The notes beneath the pieces were generated by a model. The model was given only the letters and a program-made list of their open reading frames with translations. It made no database searches and was not told the origin of the DNA. 14,280 nucleotides of DNA from Kiloniellales bacterium (lineage in GTDB: Bacteria > Pseudomonadota > Alphaproteobacteria > Kiloniellales > JAKSDN01). The stretch lies in NCBI GenBank assembly GCA_022360075.1, contig JAKSDN010001417.1, forward strand, positions 1 to 14,280, in the 5' to 3' direction. Every line of letters begins with the position of its first letter. The first letter of the stretch is position 1. Made by a program: the position numbers and the translations under genes. This document shows positions 1 to 6,510 of the stretch, in pieces.

Positions 1-1
1 A

Positions 2-1084
2 TGCGGCAGCCAAGCCAGCGGCGTCAACTATGGTGGCGTGCGGCAACAGGGCCGGCATCTGGCGGAGCTGCCGCTCGCGCGGCGCAGCCGACGGATCTGG
101 GCCGAGCTGGAGACGCTGGTCGGCACGGACTGCGAGTTCGCGGTCACGGGCCATCTCAAGCTGGCGCGCTCGGACGCCGAGATGGCGGAGCTGGAAGCCT
201 ACGCCGGACTGGCCCGCGACCTTGGCCTGCGGTTCGAGCTGATCGGGCCCAAGCGGATTGCCGAGCGCTATCCCTGGTTCGGCGATGCCGTGCGGGGCGG
301 ATCGCTTTGCGCGGAAGACGGACACGCCAACCCGCGGCTCGTCGCACCGGCCTTCGCCCGCGCGGCCATGGCAGCCGGCGCGGATATTCGTGAGGACACG
401 GAGGTTCGGGGCGCCGTCCACGATGGCAACGGTTTCGAGCTGCGCCTGTCCGATGGCGCCACGGTCCGGTCGCGGCATCTGATCAATGCCGCCGGCGCCT
501 GGGGGGCGACGATCTCCGCGCGGTTCGGCGAGCCCGTGCCGGAAGAAGTGATGGCGCCGAACATGTGCGTGACGGACCCCATTCCCTATTTCCTGGTGCC
601 CAACCTGGGCGTCTGCGGCGGCGACATCTACGTCCGGCAGATCGAACGCGGCAACATGATCTTCGGTGGCGGCGTCGGTGTCGCCAATCGGAGGCGGATC
701 GAGGCGCGTCCGCTCGCAAGCGTGACGGCGGAGGCCGCCCGCGCCGCACTCGCGCTCGTGCCGAAACTCGCAACCGCCCAGATCATTCGGACTTGGTCCG
801 GCATCGAGGGCGTCATGCCCGATGGTCTGCCGGTCATCGGACCGAGCGAGACCACGCCCGGCCTGATTCATGCCTTCGGCTTCTCGGGGCATGGATTTCA
901 GCTCGGGCCGGGCGTCGGGGCCGTGCTCGCCGAGTTAGTACTCGACGGCGTGACCGAGACGCCCATCGCTCCCTTCGGGATCGCTCGCTACGCGCAACAG
1001 AAAGCCTCGCGGCAAGAAACCGGGCCCGCCGCGAAGGCGCCCGCATGGCAGTCGGACGAGGTCCGCCTGTTATCGGTCCCCTAG
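2..1084 (+). CDS. DAO-family FAD-dependent oxidoreductase, 5' end cut by window edge
   Basis: The reading frame is already open at base 2 and ends at TAG 1082-1084, giving 360 visible residues. The first ones read CGSQASGVNYGGVRQQG, the ASGVNxGG segment that normally lies about 45-50 residues into DAO-family enzymes (sarcosine/glycine oxidase, D-amino acid dehydrogenase type). The N-terminal GxGxxG dinucleotide motif is therefore outside the window. Family hallmarks present are NAAGAWG near 487-507, the FGGG strand near 663-675, WSGIEGVMPDGLPVIGP near 795-844 and GFSGHGFQLGP near 880-912. Such enzymes oxidise an amine or imino bond using bound FAD. The TRAP gene dctP follows after 39 bases on the same strand, so the oxidase probably acts on the imported compound. 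It resembles the protein at 6511-7734 in layout and motifs. Substrate unknown. The in-frame GTG at 38 is an internal codon, not the start. Confidence 0.9.
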   Translation, partial: CGSQASGVNYGGVRQQGRHLAELPLARRSRRIWAELETLVGTDCEFAVTGHLKLARSDAEMAELEAYAGLARDLGLRFELIGPKRIAERYPWFGDAVRGGSLCAEDGHANPRLVAPAFARAAMAAGADIREDTEVRGAVHDGNGFELRLSDGATVRSRHLINAAGAWGATISARFGEPVPEEVMAPNMCVTDPIPYFLVPNLGVCGGDIYVRQIERGNMIFGGGVGVANRRRIEARPLASVTAEAARAALALVPKLATAQIIRTWSGIEGVMPDGLPVIGPSETTPGLIHAFGFSGHGFQLGPGVGAVLAELVLDGVTETPIAPFGIARYAQQKASRQETGPAAKAPAWQSDEVRLLSVP

Positions 1085-1123
1085 GCCCGACATGGCAAGC
1101 ATGCCGCAAGCAAGGAGGCAAGA

Positions 1124-2146
1124 ATGCATAACTGGTTCGAACGGGGTTTGCGTATCTGTAACCGATCTTTGCTGTTCGCCACCGCTCTGGTCCTAGGCGC
1201 GTCGATCGCCTCGGCGGCCGAGTGGCGGCTGTCGACCTCGTACAAGCCGGGCTCGGAAGCCGATCAAGGGTCGCGGGACTTCGTTGAGCGCGTGCGAGAG
1301 AAGTCCAACGGGCGCGTTGACATACAGGTCTACCCTGCCAGCCAGCTCGGCGATTGGACCGAGGTCTACGAGCAAGTCATGAGCGGCGCAATCGAGATGA
1401 CCATGGGCGCGGTGCCGACCACCTTCGACAAGCGTCTGGCCATCGACTCCTTTCCCTATGCGGTAACCGACTATGCCGAGGCCGCAAGAGCCTATGCGCC
1501 CGGAGGCTACCTCTATGAGATCGTCGATGACATCGTTGCCGGGCAGGGCGTCAAGATCCTCAGCACCTGGGCCAAGGGCATGGGCGGCGGCGCCTTCACC
1601 GAGCTCGTTCCGGACCCGCTGAACCCGGATGCCGCCCAGAAAATGAAGGTCCGCGTCTGGCCCGGCGGCGTGACCCATCGGGCGCTGATGGAGCGTTTCG
1701 GCTTCACGGTGACGATGATTCCTTGGGACGAGGTCTACACCGCCCTGCAGACCGGTGTTGCCGACGGCGTGATCGGCGGCAACCCGGAGCTCACGGTGAC
1801 GAACTTCAAGGACATCGCCAAGATGTACGTCCAGTACAACGATCATTTCGAGAATCACTACATCATGATGAACAAGGACCTTTGGGAGTCCTTGTCGGCG
1901 GAAGATCAAGCCGCTGTGCTGGACGCCGCCGTCGAGGTCATGGACGAGCGCTTTCCCTTGGCCGAGCAATCGGACGAAGCCTATATGCAGCAGCTCAGGG
2001 ACGCGGGAATCGAAGTCGTAACCCTCGATTCGAAGAAGGCCGCGGAGTTCGCAGCCGTCGCGCGCCGAGATGTCTGGCCATCCATCAAGGACGAAATCGG
2101 CGACGAGCTCTATGAGCGCCTGAGGCAAGAACTGGGCTTGCAATAG
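1124..2146 (+). CDS. dctP: TRAP transporter substrate-binding protein DctP
   Basis: This 340-residue protein is of DctP length. ATG 1124 is preceded by AAGGAGG at 1112-1118 with a 5-base gap. Residues 1-31 form a Sec signal peptide: basic start, hydrophobic stretch LLFATALVLGASIASA, likely cleavage after A31. The mature protein is therefore periplasmic. The fold-defining elements are the conserved arginine R177 in MKVRVW, which in this family forms the salt bridge to a carboxylate ligand, and the segment IPWDEVYTALQTGVADGV near 197-214. It delivers substrate to the DctQ/DctM membrane pair encoded next. Conserved R177 suggests a ligand with a carboxyl group, but the exact compound cannot be told. 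The co-oriented upstream flavin oxidoreductase suggests an amino or imino acid. Confidence 0.93.
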   Translation: MHNWFERGLRICNRSLLFATALVLGASIASAAEWRLSTSYKPGSEADQGSRDFVERVREKSNGRVDIQVYPASQLGDWTEVYEQVMSGAIEMTMGAVPTTFDKRLAIDSFPYAVTDYAEAARAYAPGGYLYEIVDDIVAGQGVKILSTWAKGMGGGAFTELVPDPLNPDAAQKMKVRVWPGGVTHRALMERFGFTVTMIPWDEVYTALQTGVADGVIGGNPELTVTNFKDIAKMYVQYNDHFENHYIMMNKDLWESLSAEDQAAVLDAAVEVMDERFPLAEQSDEAYMQQLRDAGIEVVTLDSKKAAEFAAVARRDVWPSIKDEIGDELYERLRQELGLQ

Positions 2147-2166
2147 AGGCGCGGCATGGCTTGCAA

Positions 2167-2196
2167 GGGCGGCCACGCCTACCGACGTGACCGCCC
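2167..2196 (+). other. intercistronic RNA hairpin between dctP and dctQ
   Basis: GGGCGGCCACG (2167-2177) pairs with CGTGACCGCCC (2186-2196) with one mismatch (2173/2190) around an 8-base loop. No T-run follows, so it is not a classical intrinsic terminator. It lies 21 bases after the dctP stop. In analogous operons such as malEF, intercistronic hairpins protect the binding-protein mRNA and raise its amount over the membrane genes. That role here is inference. Confidence 0.5.
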
Positions 2197-2208
2197 GCGC
2201 CATCCATC

Positions 2209-2826
2209 ATGGTGCTCAGCGCTCCGCTTTATGGTCCAGAATCAGGCAGTCAGGCTCTTCACATGATGGACTCGAGGTCGCTGCCGCCTCTCTATGCGAT
2301 GGCGCACCTGCTCTGGAGCACGAAGCTCTGGCTGAAACGTGCCACGCTTGTCGTGACCTGCGCCGGTTTCACGATCATCGTCATCGTGCAGATCGTCTTC
2401 CGCTACTTCCTGTTCCTGCCGCTGCACGGTCTGGAGGAGCTGGCCACCTATCTCGCGATGTGGACCTACTTCATCGGTGGCGCCTACGGCGCTTTCGAAA
2501 GATCTCACATCTCCGCCAGCTTGATCGAGGTCCTGGTCAAGAGCCAGCGTTTCAGCTTGCTCATCAGAGTCCTGGCGAACGGCATCACAGCGGGCGTTGC
2601 GCTGTGGATGAGCGTTTGGGCCTACGACTACTTGGCTTGGAGCATCCGCCTTGAGCCGCGCTCGCTCGAATTGCGCGCGCCGCTCTATTGGGTTCATGCC
2701 TCGATGTTTGTCGGCCTTGTCTTGATGGCCTTCTACTTCGCGATCGAGTTCCTCGAAAACGCCTGGCGTTTGACCGGCCGCGATCCGTGGCGACCTGCGA
2801 CGGGCTTGGGCAAGGGTGCCGACTAG
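2209..2826 (+). CDS. dctQ: TRAP transporter small membrane subunit DctQ
   Basis: This is the four-helix small permease subunit that links the binding protein to DctM. Counted from ATG 2209 (205 residues), hydrophobic spans lie near 45-68, 77-96, 116-140 and 158-181. DctQ signatures are visible: FRYFLF after helix 1, LEELATYLAMWTYF in helix 2 and GAYGAFERSHI just after it. It sits between dctP and dctM; its stop TAG 2824-2826 lies one base before the dctM ATG at 2828, so the pair is probably translationally coupled. The start is uncertain. ATG 2209 has no Shine-Dalgarno sequence, and in-frame ATGs at 2263, 2266 and 2299 would each leave a more usual short N-terminus before helix 1. Identity is secure, length is not. 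Confidence 0.88.
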   Translation: MVLSAPLYGPESGSQALHMMDSRSLPPLYAMAHLLWSTKLWLKRATLVVTCAGFTIIVIVQIVFRYFLFLPLHGLEELATYLAMWTYFIGGAYGAFERSHISASLIEVLVKSQRFSLLIRVLANGITAGVALWMSVWAYDYLAWSIRLEPRSLELRAPLYWVHASMFVGLVLMAFYFAIEFLENAWRLTGRDPWRPATGLGKGAD

Positions 2827-2827
2827 C

Positions 2828-4135
2828 ATGGAACCGCATGTCGTCATCGACATCCTGCTCCTGATCGTCCTGCTCGTTCTTGGCGTGCCGGTGCCGTTTT
2901 GCTTTGCGGCGGCCGTGCTCTTCCTCTTCGTCACCGGCGACTACGCGTCGAGCAACTTCCTGGTGGCGGCCGGCTTCAACAAGACGTCATCGATCATTCT
3001 TCTGGCCATGCCGCTTTTCATCCTGGTCGGCGAGATCATGAGCACCGGAAGCCTCGCAAGCCGGCTGGTCGATTTCTGCGACAGCATCTTCGGCAGGCTC
3101 AAGGGCGGCTTGGGCGTGGTCGTGGTCACGGTCACGGCCGTCTTCGGCGCCATCTCGGGAACCGCGTCCTCGGCGGTCGCGGCCATGGGCACGATCATGG
3201 TTCCCCGCATGGTGGAGCGCGGCTACGACCGGGGCTATGCTGCCGCGCTGGTGGCGAATTCCTCCGTTCTGGCGCTGCTGATCCCGCCGAGCTCCGCGCA
3301 GATCGTGTACGGCTGGATATCCGGCACCTCGATCGCCGCCTGCTTTCTCGCGCCGATCATCCCCGCGATCCTCCTGATGGCCCTGTTCAGCGGTTGGAAC
3401 TTCATCCTGACCCGGCGCATGCCGATCGAGCAGCCGGCAGCAGTGGCGTTCGATGAGACGTTGAGGGATGTAGCGCTGAAGGGGCGCCGGGCGACCTTCG
3501 GCCTTGCCATGCCAGTGCTCATCCTGGCCACCATTTACGGCGGCGTCGCCACGCCGACCGAGGCGGCGGCCGTCGCGGTTGCCTATGCCGTGGTCGTCGG
3601 CCTTCTGATCTATCGGGATGTGTCCCTCAAGGACCTCTGGCGGGTCGGTCACCGGGCCGGCACGACGGTCGGCGTCGTCATGGTGCTGGTCTTCTTCGCC
3701 GTCATGCTCAGCCGTCTCTTCACCATGGAGAACGTGCCGCATGCGGTCGTCGAGGTGCTGCTGGCCGCGACCGAGAACAAATACATCATCCTGCTCATGA
3801 TCAACCTGTTCCTGATCGTACTTGGAATGCTCATGGATGACTTCAGCGGCCTCTTGCTGGCGACGCCCATGATGATGCCGGTCATTCAAGAGATCGGCGT
3901 CCATCCGGTGCATTTCGCCGCCATCATCGGGGTCAACCTGGGGATGGGTAACATCACGCCGCCGACCGCGCCGCTGCTCTACTTCGGCGCGCGCATCGGC
4001 GAGGTTTCGCTGGACCGTATGCTCAAGCCGTCCCTGGTCTTCGTGGTCTTCGGCTATCTGCCGGTTCTTTTGCTGACGACCTTCGTCCCGGCCCTGTCGC
4101 TGTGGTTGCCGAGCCTGGTGCTGGGAATCGAATGA
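2828..4135 (+). CDS. dctM: TRAP transporter large membrane subunit DctM
   Basis: This is the ion-coupled permease subunit of a TRAP transporter, driving uptake with the sodium or proton gradient. The 435 residues are almost entirely hydrophobic helices, as expected for the usual roughly 425-residue, about 12-helix protein. DctM motifs are present: PLFILVGEIM (62-71), FGAISGTASSAVAAMG (106-121), LIPPSSAQIVYG (151-162) and TPTEAAAVAVAYA in the second repeat, followed by NLGMGNITPPTAPLLYFGARIG near the end. ATG 2828 follows the dctQ stop by one base. An in-frame GTG at 2816 is possible but has no better ribosome binding site (AAGGG at 2812-2816 precedes the ATG). It completes the transporter with the dctP and dctQ genes upstream. 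Confidence 0.94.
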   Translation: MEPHVVIDILLLIVLLVLGVPVPFCFAAAVLFLFVTGDYASSNFLVAAGFNKTSSIILLAMPLFILVGEIMSTGSLASRLVDFCDSIFGRLKGGLGVVVVTVTAVFGAISGTASSAVAAMGTIMVPRMVERGYDRGYAAALVANSSVLALLIPPSSAQIVYGWISGTSIAACFLAPIIPAILLMALFSGWNFILTRRMPIEQPAAVAFDETLRDVALKGRRATFGLAMPVLILATIYGGVATPTEAAAVAVAYAVVVGLLIYRDVSLKDLWRVGHRAGTTVGVVMVLVFFAVMLSRLFTMENVPHAVVEVLLAATENKYIILLMINLFLIVLGMLMDDFSGLLLATPMMMPVIQEIGVHPVHFAAIIGVNLGMGNITPPTAPLLYFGARIGEVSLDRMLKPSLVFVVFGYLPVLLLTTFVPALSLWLPSLVLGIE

Positions 4136-4159
4136 CACGATCGAGGAGGGGGACGCGCG

Positions 4160-4252
4160 ATGAAATCGGGTGAGCGTCAACGTCCCAACGGTTGGCCATG
4201 GTCAGACCGCCAATCGGCGGATGCGGAATTGCAGAAAGTCACGTCACGATGA
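4160..4252 (+). CDS. small ORF (30 aa) with very strong RBS, function unknown
   Basis: The ATG at 4160 is preceded by AGGAGGGGG (4144-4152) with a 7-base gap, the strongest ribosome binding site seen on the + strand here. The frame runs 30 codons, beginning MKSGERQRPNGWPW, and stops at TGA 4250-4252. That TGA overlaps the ATG (4249) of the next reading frame as ATGA, the classic coupling arrangement. I do not recognise the peptide. It has no signal peptide or membrane segment. It could be a coupling leader peptide, or the surviving first codons of a gene whose body was deleted, since the adjacent stretch is clearly rearranged. Position and RBS are seen directly; translation is inferred. Confidence 0.35.
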   Translation: MKSGERQRPNGWPWSDRQSADAELQKVTSR

Positions 4253-4659
4253 CGGGTAACCTTCAGGCGTTTTCGACCGAGGAGTTTCAGGACCGCGTTA
4301 AGCGTGTTCAGGAGCCTATGGGCGAGAACGGCATCGACGTCCTGTTGCTTCATTCACCGGAGAACATCTACTATCTGACGGGACATCGGACCTCGGGCTA
4401 CTCCGCCTATCAGGCCGCTGTTCTGGCGCAGAACGGCGACCCCCGGCTGCTCCTCCGGTATCTGGAACGCGGCAACGTCGATGAGTACTCCTGGCTGCCA
4501 GAGGCGGTCACCTGGAAGGAAGGCGACGATGTTGTCGAAAAGACGCTGGCGCTTGTCAGCGCGGTCATCGCCACGATCGTCGCCTTCCCGATCGCCCTCT
4601 TCATGACGCGCACCAGATCGGAAGCGGCACGGCGCCTCCGGGCTAAGAGCGTTCTTTGA
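4249..4659 (+). pseudogene. chimeric remnant: M24/creatinase N-terminus fused to an ABC permease piece
   Basis: From ATG 4249 about 100 residues match the N-terminal (creatinase_N) domain of M24 aminopeptidase-P-like proteins: GIDVLLLHSPENIYYLTGHR, then RYLERGNVDEYSWLPEAVTW. Around 4545-4560 the protein changes character to SAVIATIVAFPIALFMTRT, a transmembrane helix typical of spermidine/putrescine-class ABC permeases. It then reads SEAAR, the start of the EAA loop, and stops at TGA 4657-4659 after a frame change. The whole C-terminal metallopeptidase domain with its metal ligands is missing, so no M24 activity is possible. The ORF is 136 residues, against about 380-400 for an intact M24 protein. 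It most likely arose by deletion between a former M24 gene and a former permease gene. A chimeric peptide may still be made. Confidence 0.75.
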
Positions 4660-4915
4660 GATCGTTCTCCCGGTGATGCGAGGCGGCATTACCTCAGGCT
4701 TGCTGCTGGTGTTCATTCTCTCCTTCAATGAGTTCACGCTCAGCTTTTTCCTCTACACGGTTGACGTGTTTCCGCTTTCGATCTGGTTGTTTCAGCAGGC
4801 CAACACATCGTTCAGTCCAACCATCTTTGCCGTATCCGCGCTGATCGTTCTTCTCAACGTCGTGGTGATCCTTGTCCTGGATTTGCTCATCGGCAATCGG
4901 GGTTCCACCCTTTGA
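4631..4915 (+). pseudogene. ABC transporter permease C-terminal fragment (PotC/PotB type)
   Basis: In the frame one step away from the preceding chimera, the DNA encodes GASGLRAFFEIVLPVMRGG. This is the second half of the EAA loop that contacts the ATPase in polyamine-type ABC permeases. Two more hydrophobic segments follow, LLLVFILSFNEFTLSFFL and FAVSALIVLLNVVVILVLDLL, and the fragment stops at TGA 4913-4915. Only about the last 95 of the usual 260-280 residues remain. Together with the helix at the end of the chimera, it shows one permease gene that lost its start, lost about 70 internal residues and took a frameshift near 4630-4640. Over 4741-4860 GC is 50%, clearly below the flanking genes. 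An ORF with an internal ATG (4673) exists but cannot form a transporter. No partner ATPase or binding protein gene is nearby. Confidence 0.75.
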
Positions 4916-4951
4916 ACGAGGAACGGCCTGAATGTGTGAACAGGAACGGAT

Positions 4952-6394
4952 ATGAATGACGGTCTGGACCCCCTGGACGCGGGTGCACGCAGGCCGACGG
5001 GTCGCTTTGCACCGGAGTTTGCATCGCTTGAGGCCCTGGCCGCAGCGCTGAGGCGCCGCGAGATCTCGTCCGAGGAGGTCACGGGCGTCTTTCTGGAGCG
5101 CATCGCCCGCCTCGATCGAAAGCTGCGTGCGTTCACCTCGGTCTTTCGCGAAGAGGCTCTGATCCGGGCGGGAATGGCCGACAAGATCCGTTCGGCAGGG
5201 CGCCCGCTCGGCCCTCTGCATGGCCTCCCCGTCGCCATCAAAGACCTCTTCGACTATGCCGGGCAGCCGACCGAGGCAGGTTCGCTTGCATCGAAAGACC
5301 GCCATCCGGCGGCCTCGGCACATGCCGTGCGGTGCCTGGAGAACGCCGGCATGATCGTGCTCGGGAAAACTCAGATGGTCGAGTTCGCCTTCGGCGGCTG
5401 GGGAACCAACCGGGTGAAGGGCACGCCGTGGAACCCTTGGGATCTCGGGACGCAGCGCGTGCCGGGCGGTTCGAGTAGCGGCTCGGCGGTGGCCGTCGCC
5501 GCGGGGCTCGCTCCGGCCGCGCTCGGCACGGACACGGGCGGGTCGGTTCGCACGCCGGCCTGCTGGAACGGCATCGTCGGCCTCAAGACCTCGTCGGGCC
5601 TGATCGGCCGGGGTGGCGTGGTGCCGCTCTGTCCGACCCACGATTCGGTCGGGCCGCTCACCGGTTCGGTCCGCGATGCCGCTCTTTTGCTCCAGGCACT
5701 CGCCGGATTCGACCCCGAAGATCCGGCAACGGTGGGGGCGCCGAGGCTCTCTCCACTGGCAGACATCGAACGGGGAATCGAAGGCTTCCGGCTGGGCATC
5801 CTGGGTGACGACGATCTCAACCGGGTTGAACCGGAAGTCCGCCAGTCGTTCGAGGCCGCCTTGAAGGACTTCGAGGCTCTTGGCGCCCGCCTTGAAGAGA
5901 TCCGCCTTCCGCTTTCAATCGATGATTACCTCACCGGCGGCGGCGACATCATGAGCGCGGAGAGCTTCGCTCATCTCGGATGCTATGCCGAGGCGCCCGA
6001 CAGTCCGATAGATCCGGTCATCCGCGACCGGATTCTGCGCGGCCGGGACATCTCCGCGCCGGCTTACTTGGGTTTGCTTGAACAGCGCCGTGTTGCCCAG
6101 GCCGAGTTCCTTGCGCGGCTGGATCGGCTTGACGCGCTCATCGTTCCCGGCTGCCACCAGGTTCCGGTCCGTGTCGATGACGTGGACGAGGAGGCACCGC
6201 CCAACATCTTCGGCCGCTTCGTGAACTTCCTCGATCTGGCCGGTCTCTCCGTGCCGGTCGGGCTCACCGCGGCGGGCCTGCCCGTCGGCATGCAAATCGT
6301 CGTGCGGCGCTTCGACGACCCACTCGCCTTGCGCATCGGCCGCGCTTTCGAGAAGACACGGGGCGGACTCGTGCAACGGCCGTCAGAATTATGA
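4952..6394 (+). CDS. amidase (amidase-signature family hydrolase)
   Basis: This cytosolic 480-residue amide hydrolase is of the amidase-signature family and looks intact. The Ser-cisSer-Lys triad can be placed: K97 in VAIKDLFD, cis-Ser S174 in PGGSSSGSA, and nucleophile S198 in LGTDTGGSVR. The 24-residue gap between the two serines is the same as in fatty acid amide hydrolase. The C-terminal part carries FLDLAGLSVPVGLTAAGLPVG, typical of stand-alone family members. Members cleave carboxamides or amide bonds to acid and ammonia or amine. GatA is unlikely because no gatB or gatC partner is present. ATG 4952 has AGGA at 4942-4945, 6 bases upstream. It is the last gene on the + strand, 36 bases after the permease remnant, and may act on the compound imported by the TRAP system. 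Substrate unknown. Confidence 0.93.
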   Translation: MNDGLDPLDAGARRPTGRFAPEFASLEALAAALRRREISSEEVTGVFLERIARLDRKLRAFTSVFREEALIRAGMADKIRSAGRPLGPLHGLPVAIKDLFDYAGQPTEAGSLASKDRHPAASAHAVRCLENAGMIVLGKTQMVEFAFGGWGTNRVKGTPWNPWDLGTQRVPGGSSSGSAVAVAAGLAPAALGTDTGGSVRTPACWNGIVGLKTSSGLIGRGGVVPLCPTHDSVGPLTGSVRDAALLLQALAGFDPEDPATVGAPRLSPLADIERGIEGFRLGILGDDDLNRVEPEVRQSFEAALKDFEALGARLEEIRLPLSIDDYLTGGGDIMSAESFAHLGCYAEAPDSPIDPVIRDRILRGRDISAPAYLGLLEQRRVAQAEFLARLDRLDALIVPGCHQVPVRVDDVDEEAPPNIFGRFVNFLDLAGLSVPVGLTAAGLPVGMQIVVRRFDDPLALRIGRAFEKTRGGLVQRPSEL

Positions 6395-6510
6395 AGCCTG
6401 TGTGCGGCCCGCACCGCTCGCTCAGCTGAGGTGGTCCCGGGAACTCGGACGGGAGTTCAAGGTGTATTCACCGGAAATCTGCGGAGTTTCCGACTTTCAT
6501 CAGCATTGCA
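6395..6510. terminator. convergent intergenic spacer with two hairpins, possible bidirectional terminator
   Basis: This 116-base gap separates the converging amidase and DAO genes. GAACTC (6441-6446) pairs with GAGTTC (6453-6458) over a 6-base loop. CGGAAA (6472-6477) pairs with TTTCCG (6487-6492), and a CT/AG pair extends the second stem inward. Only a short CTTT (6494-6497) follows on the + strand and no U-run on the - strand, so intrinsic termination would be weak. No gene is visible in the gap. Confidence 0.35.

Noticed and set aside
1193..2203. - strand open frame of 336 codons opposite the first dctP
   Set aside because: The + strand carries a DctP with signal peptide, strong RBS and the conserved arginine; the antisense frame has no family features.
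4161..4168. TGAAATCG as a third LacI half-site in the left cluster
   Set aside because: The second arm is absent, and eight bases match easily by chance.
2987..4180. Long - strand open frame of 397 codons opposite the first dctM
   Set aside because: It is antisense to a complete DctM and has biased, low-complexity charged composition with no recognisable motif.
6402..6414. Inverted repeat GTGCGG-C-CCGCAC after the amidase stop as a terminator
   Set aside because: The loop would be only one to three bases and no T-run follows, so it is not a convincing intrinsic terminator.
6421..6430. Palindrome CTCAGCTGAG after the amidase
   Set aside because: A 10-bp palindrome without loop or partner site is expected by chance in a sequence this long; no function supported.
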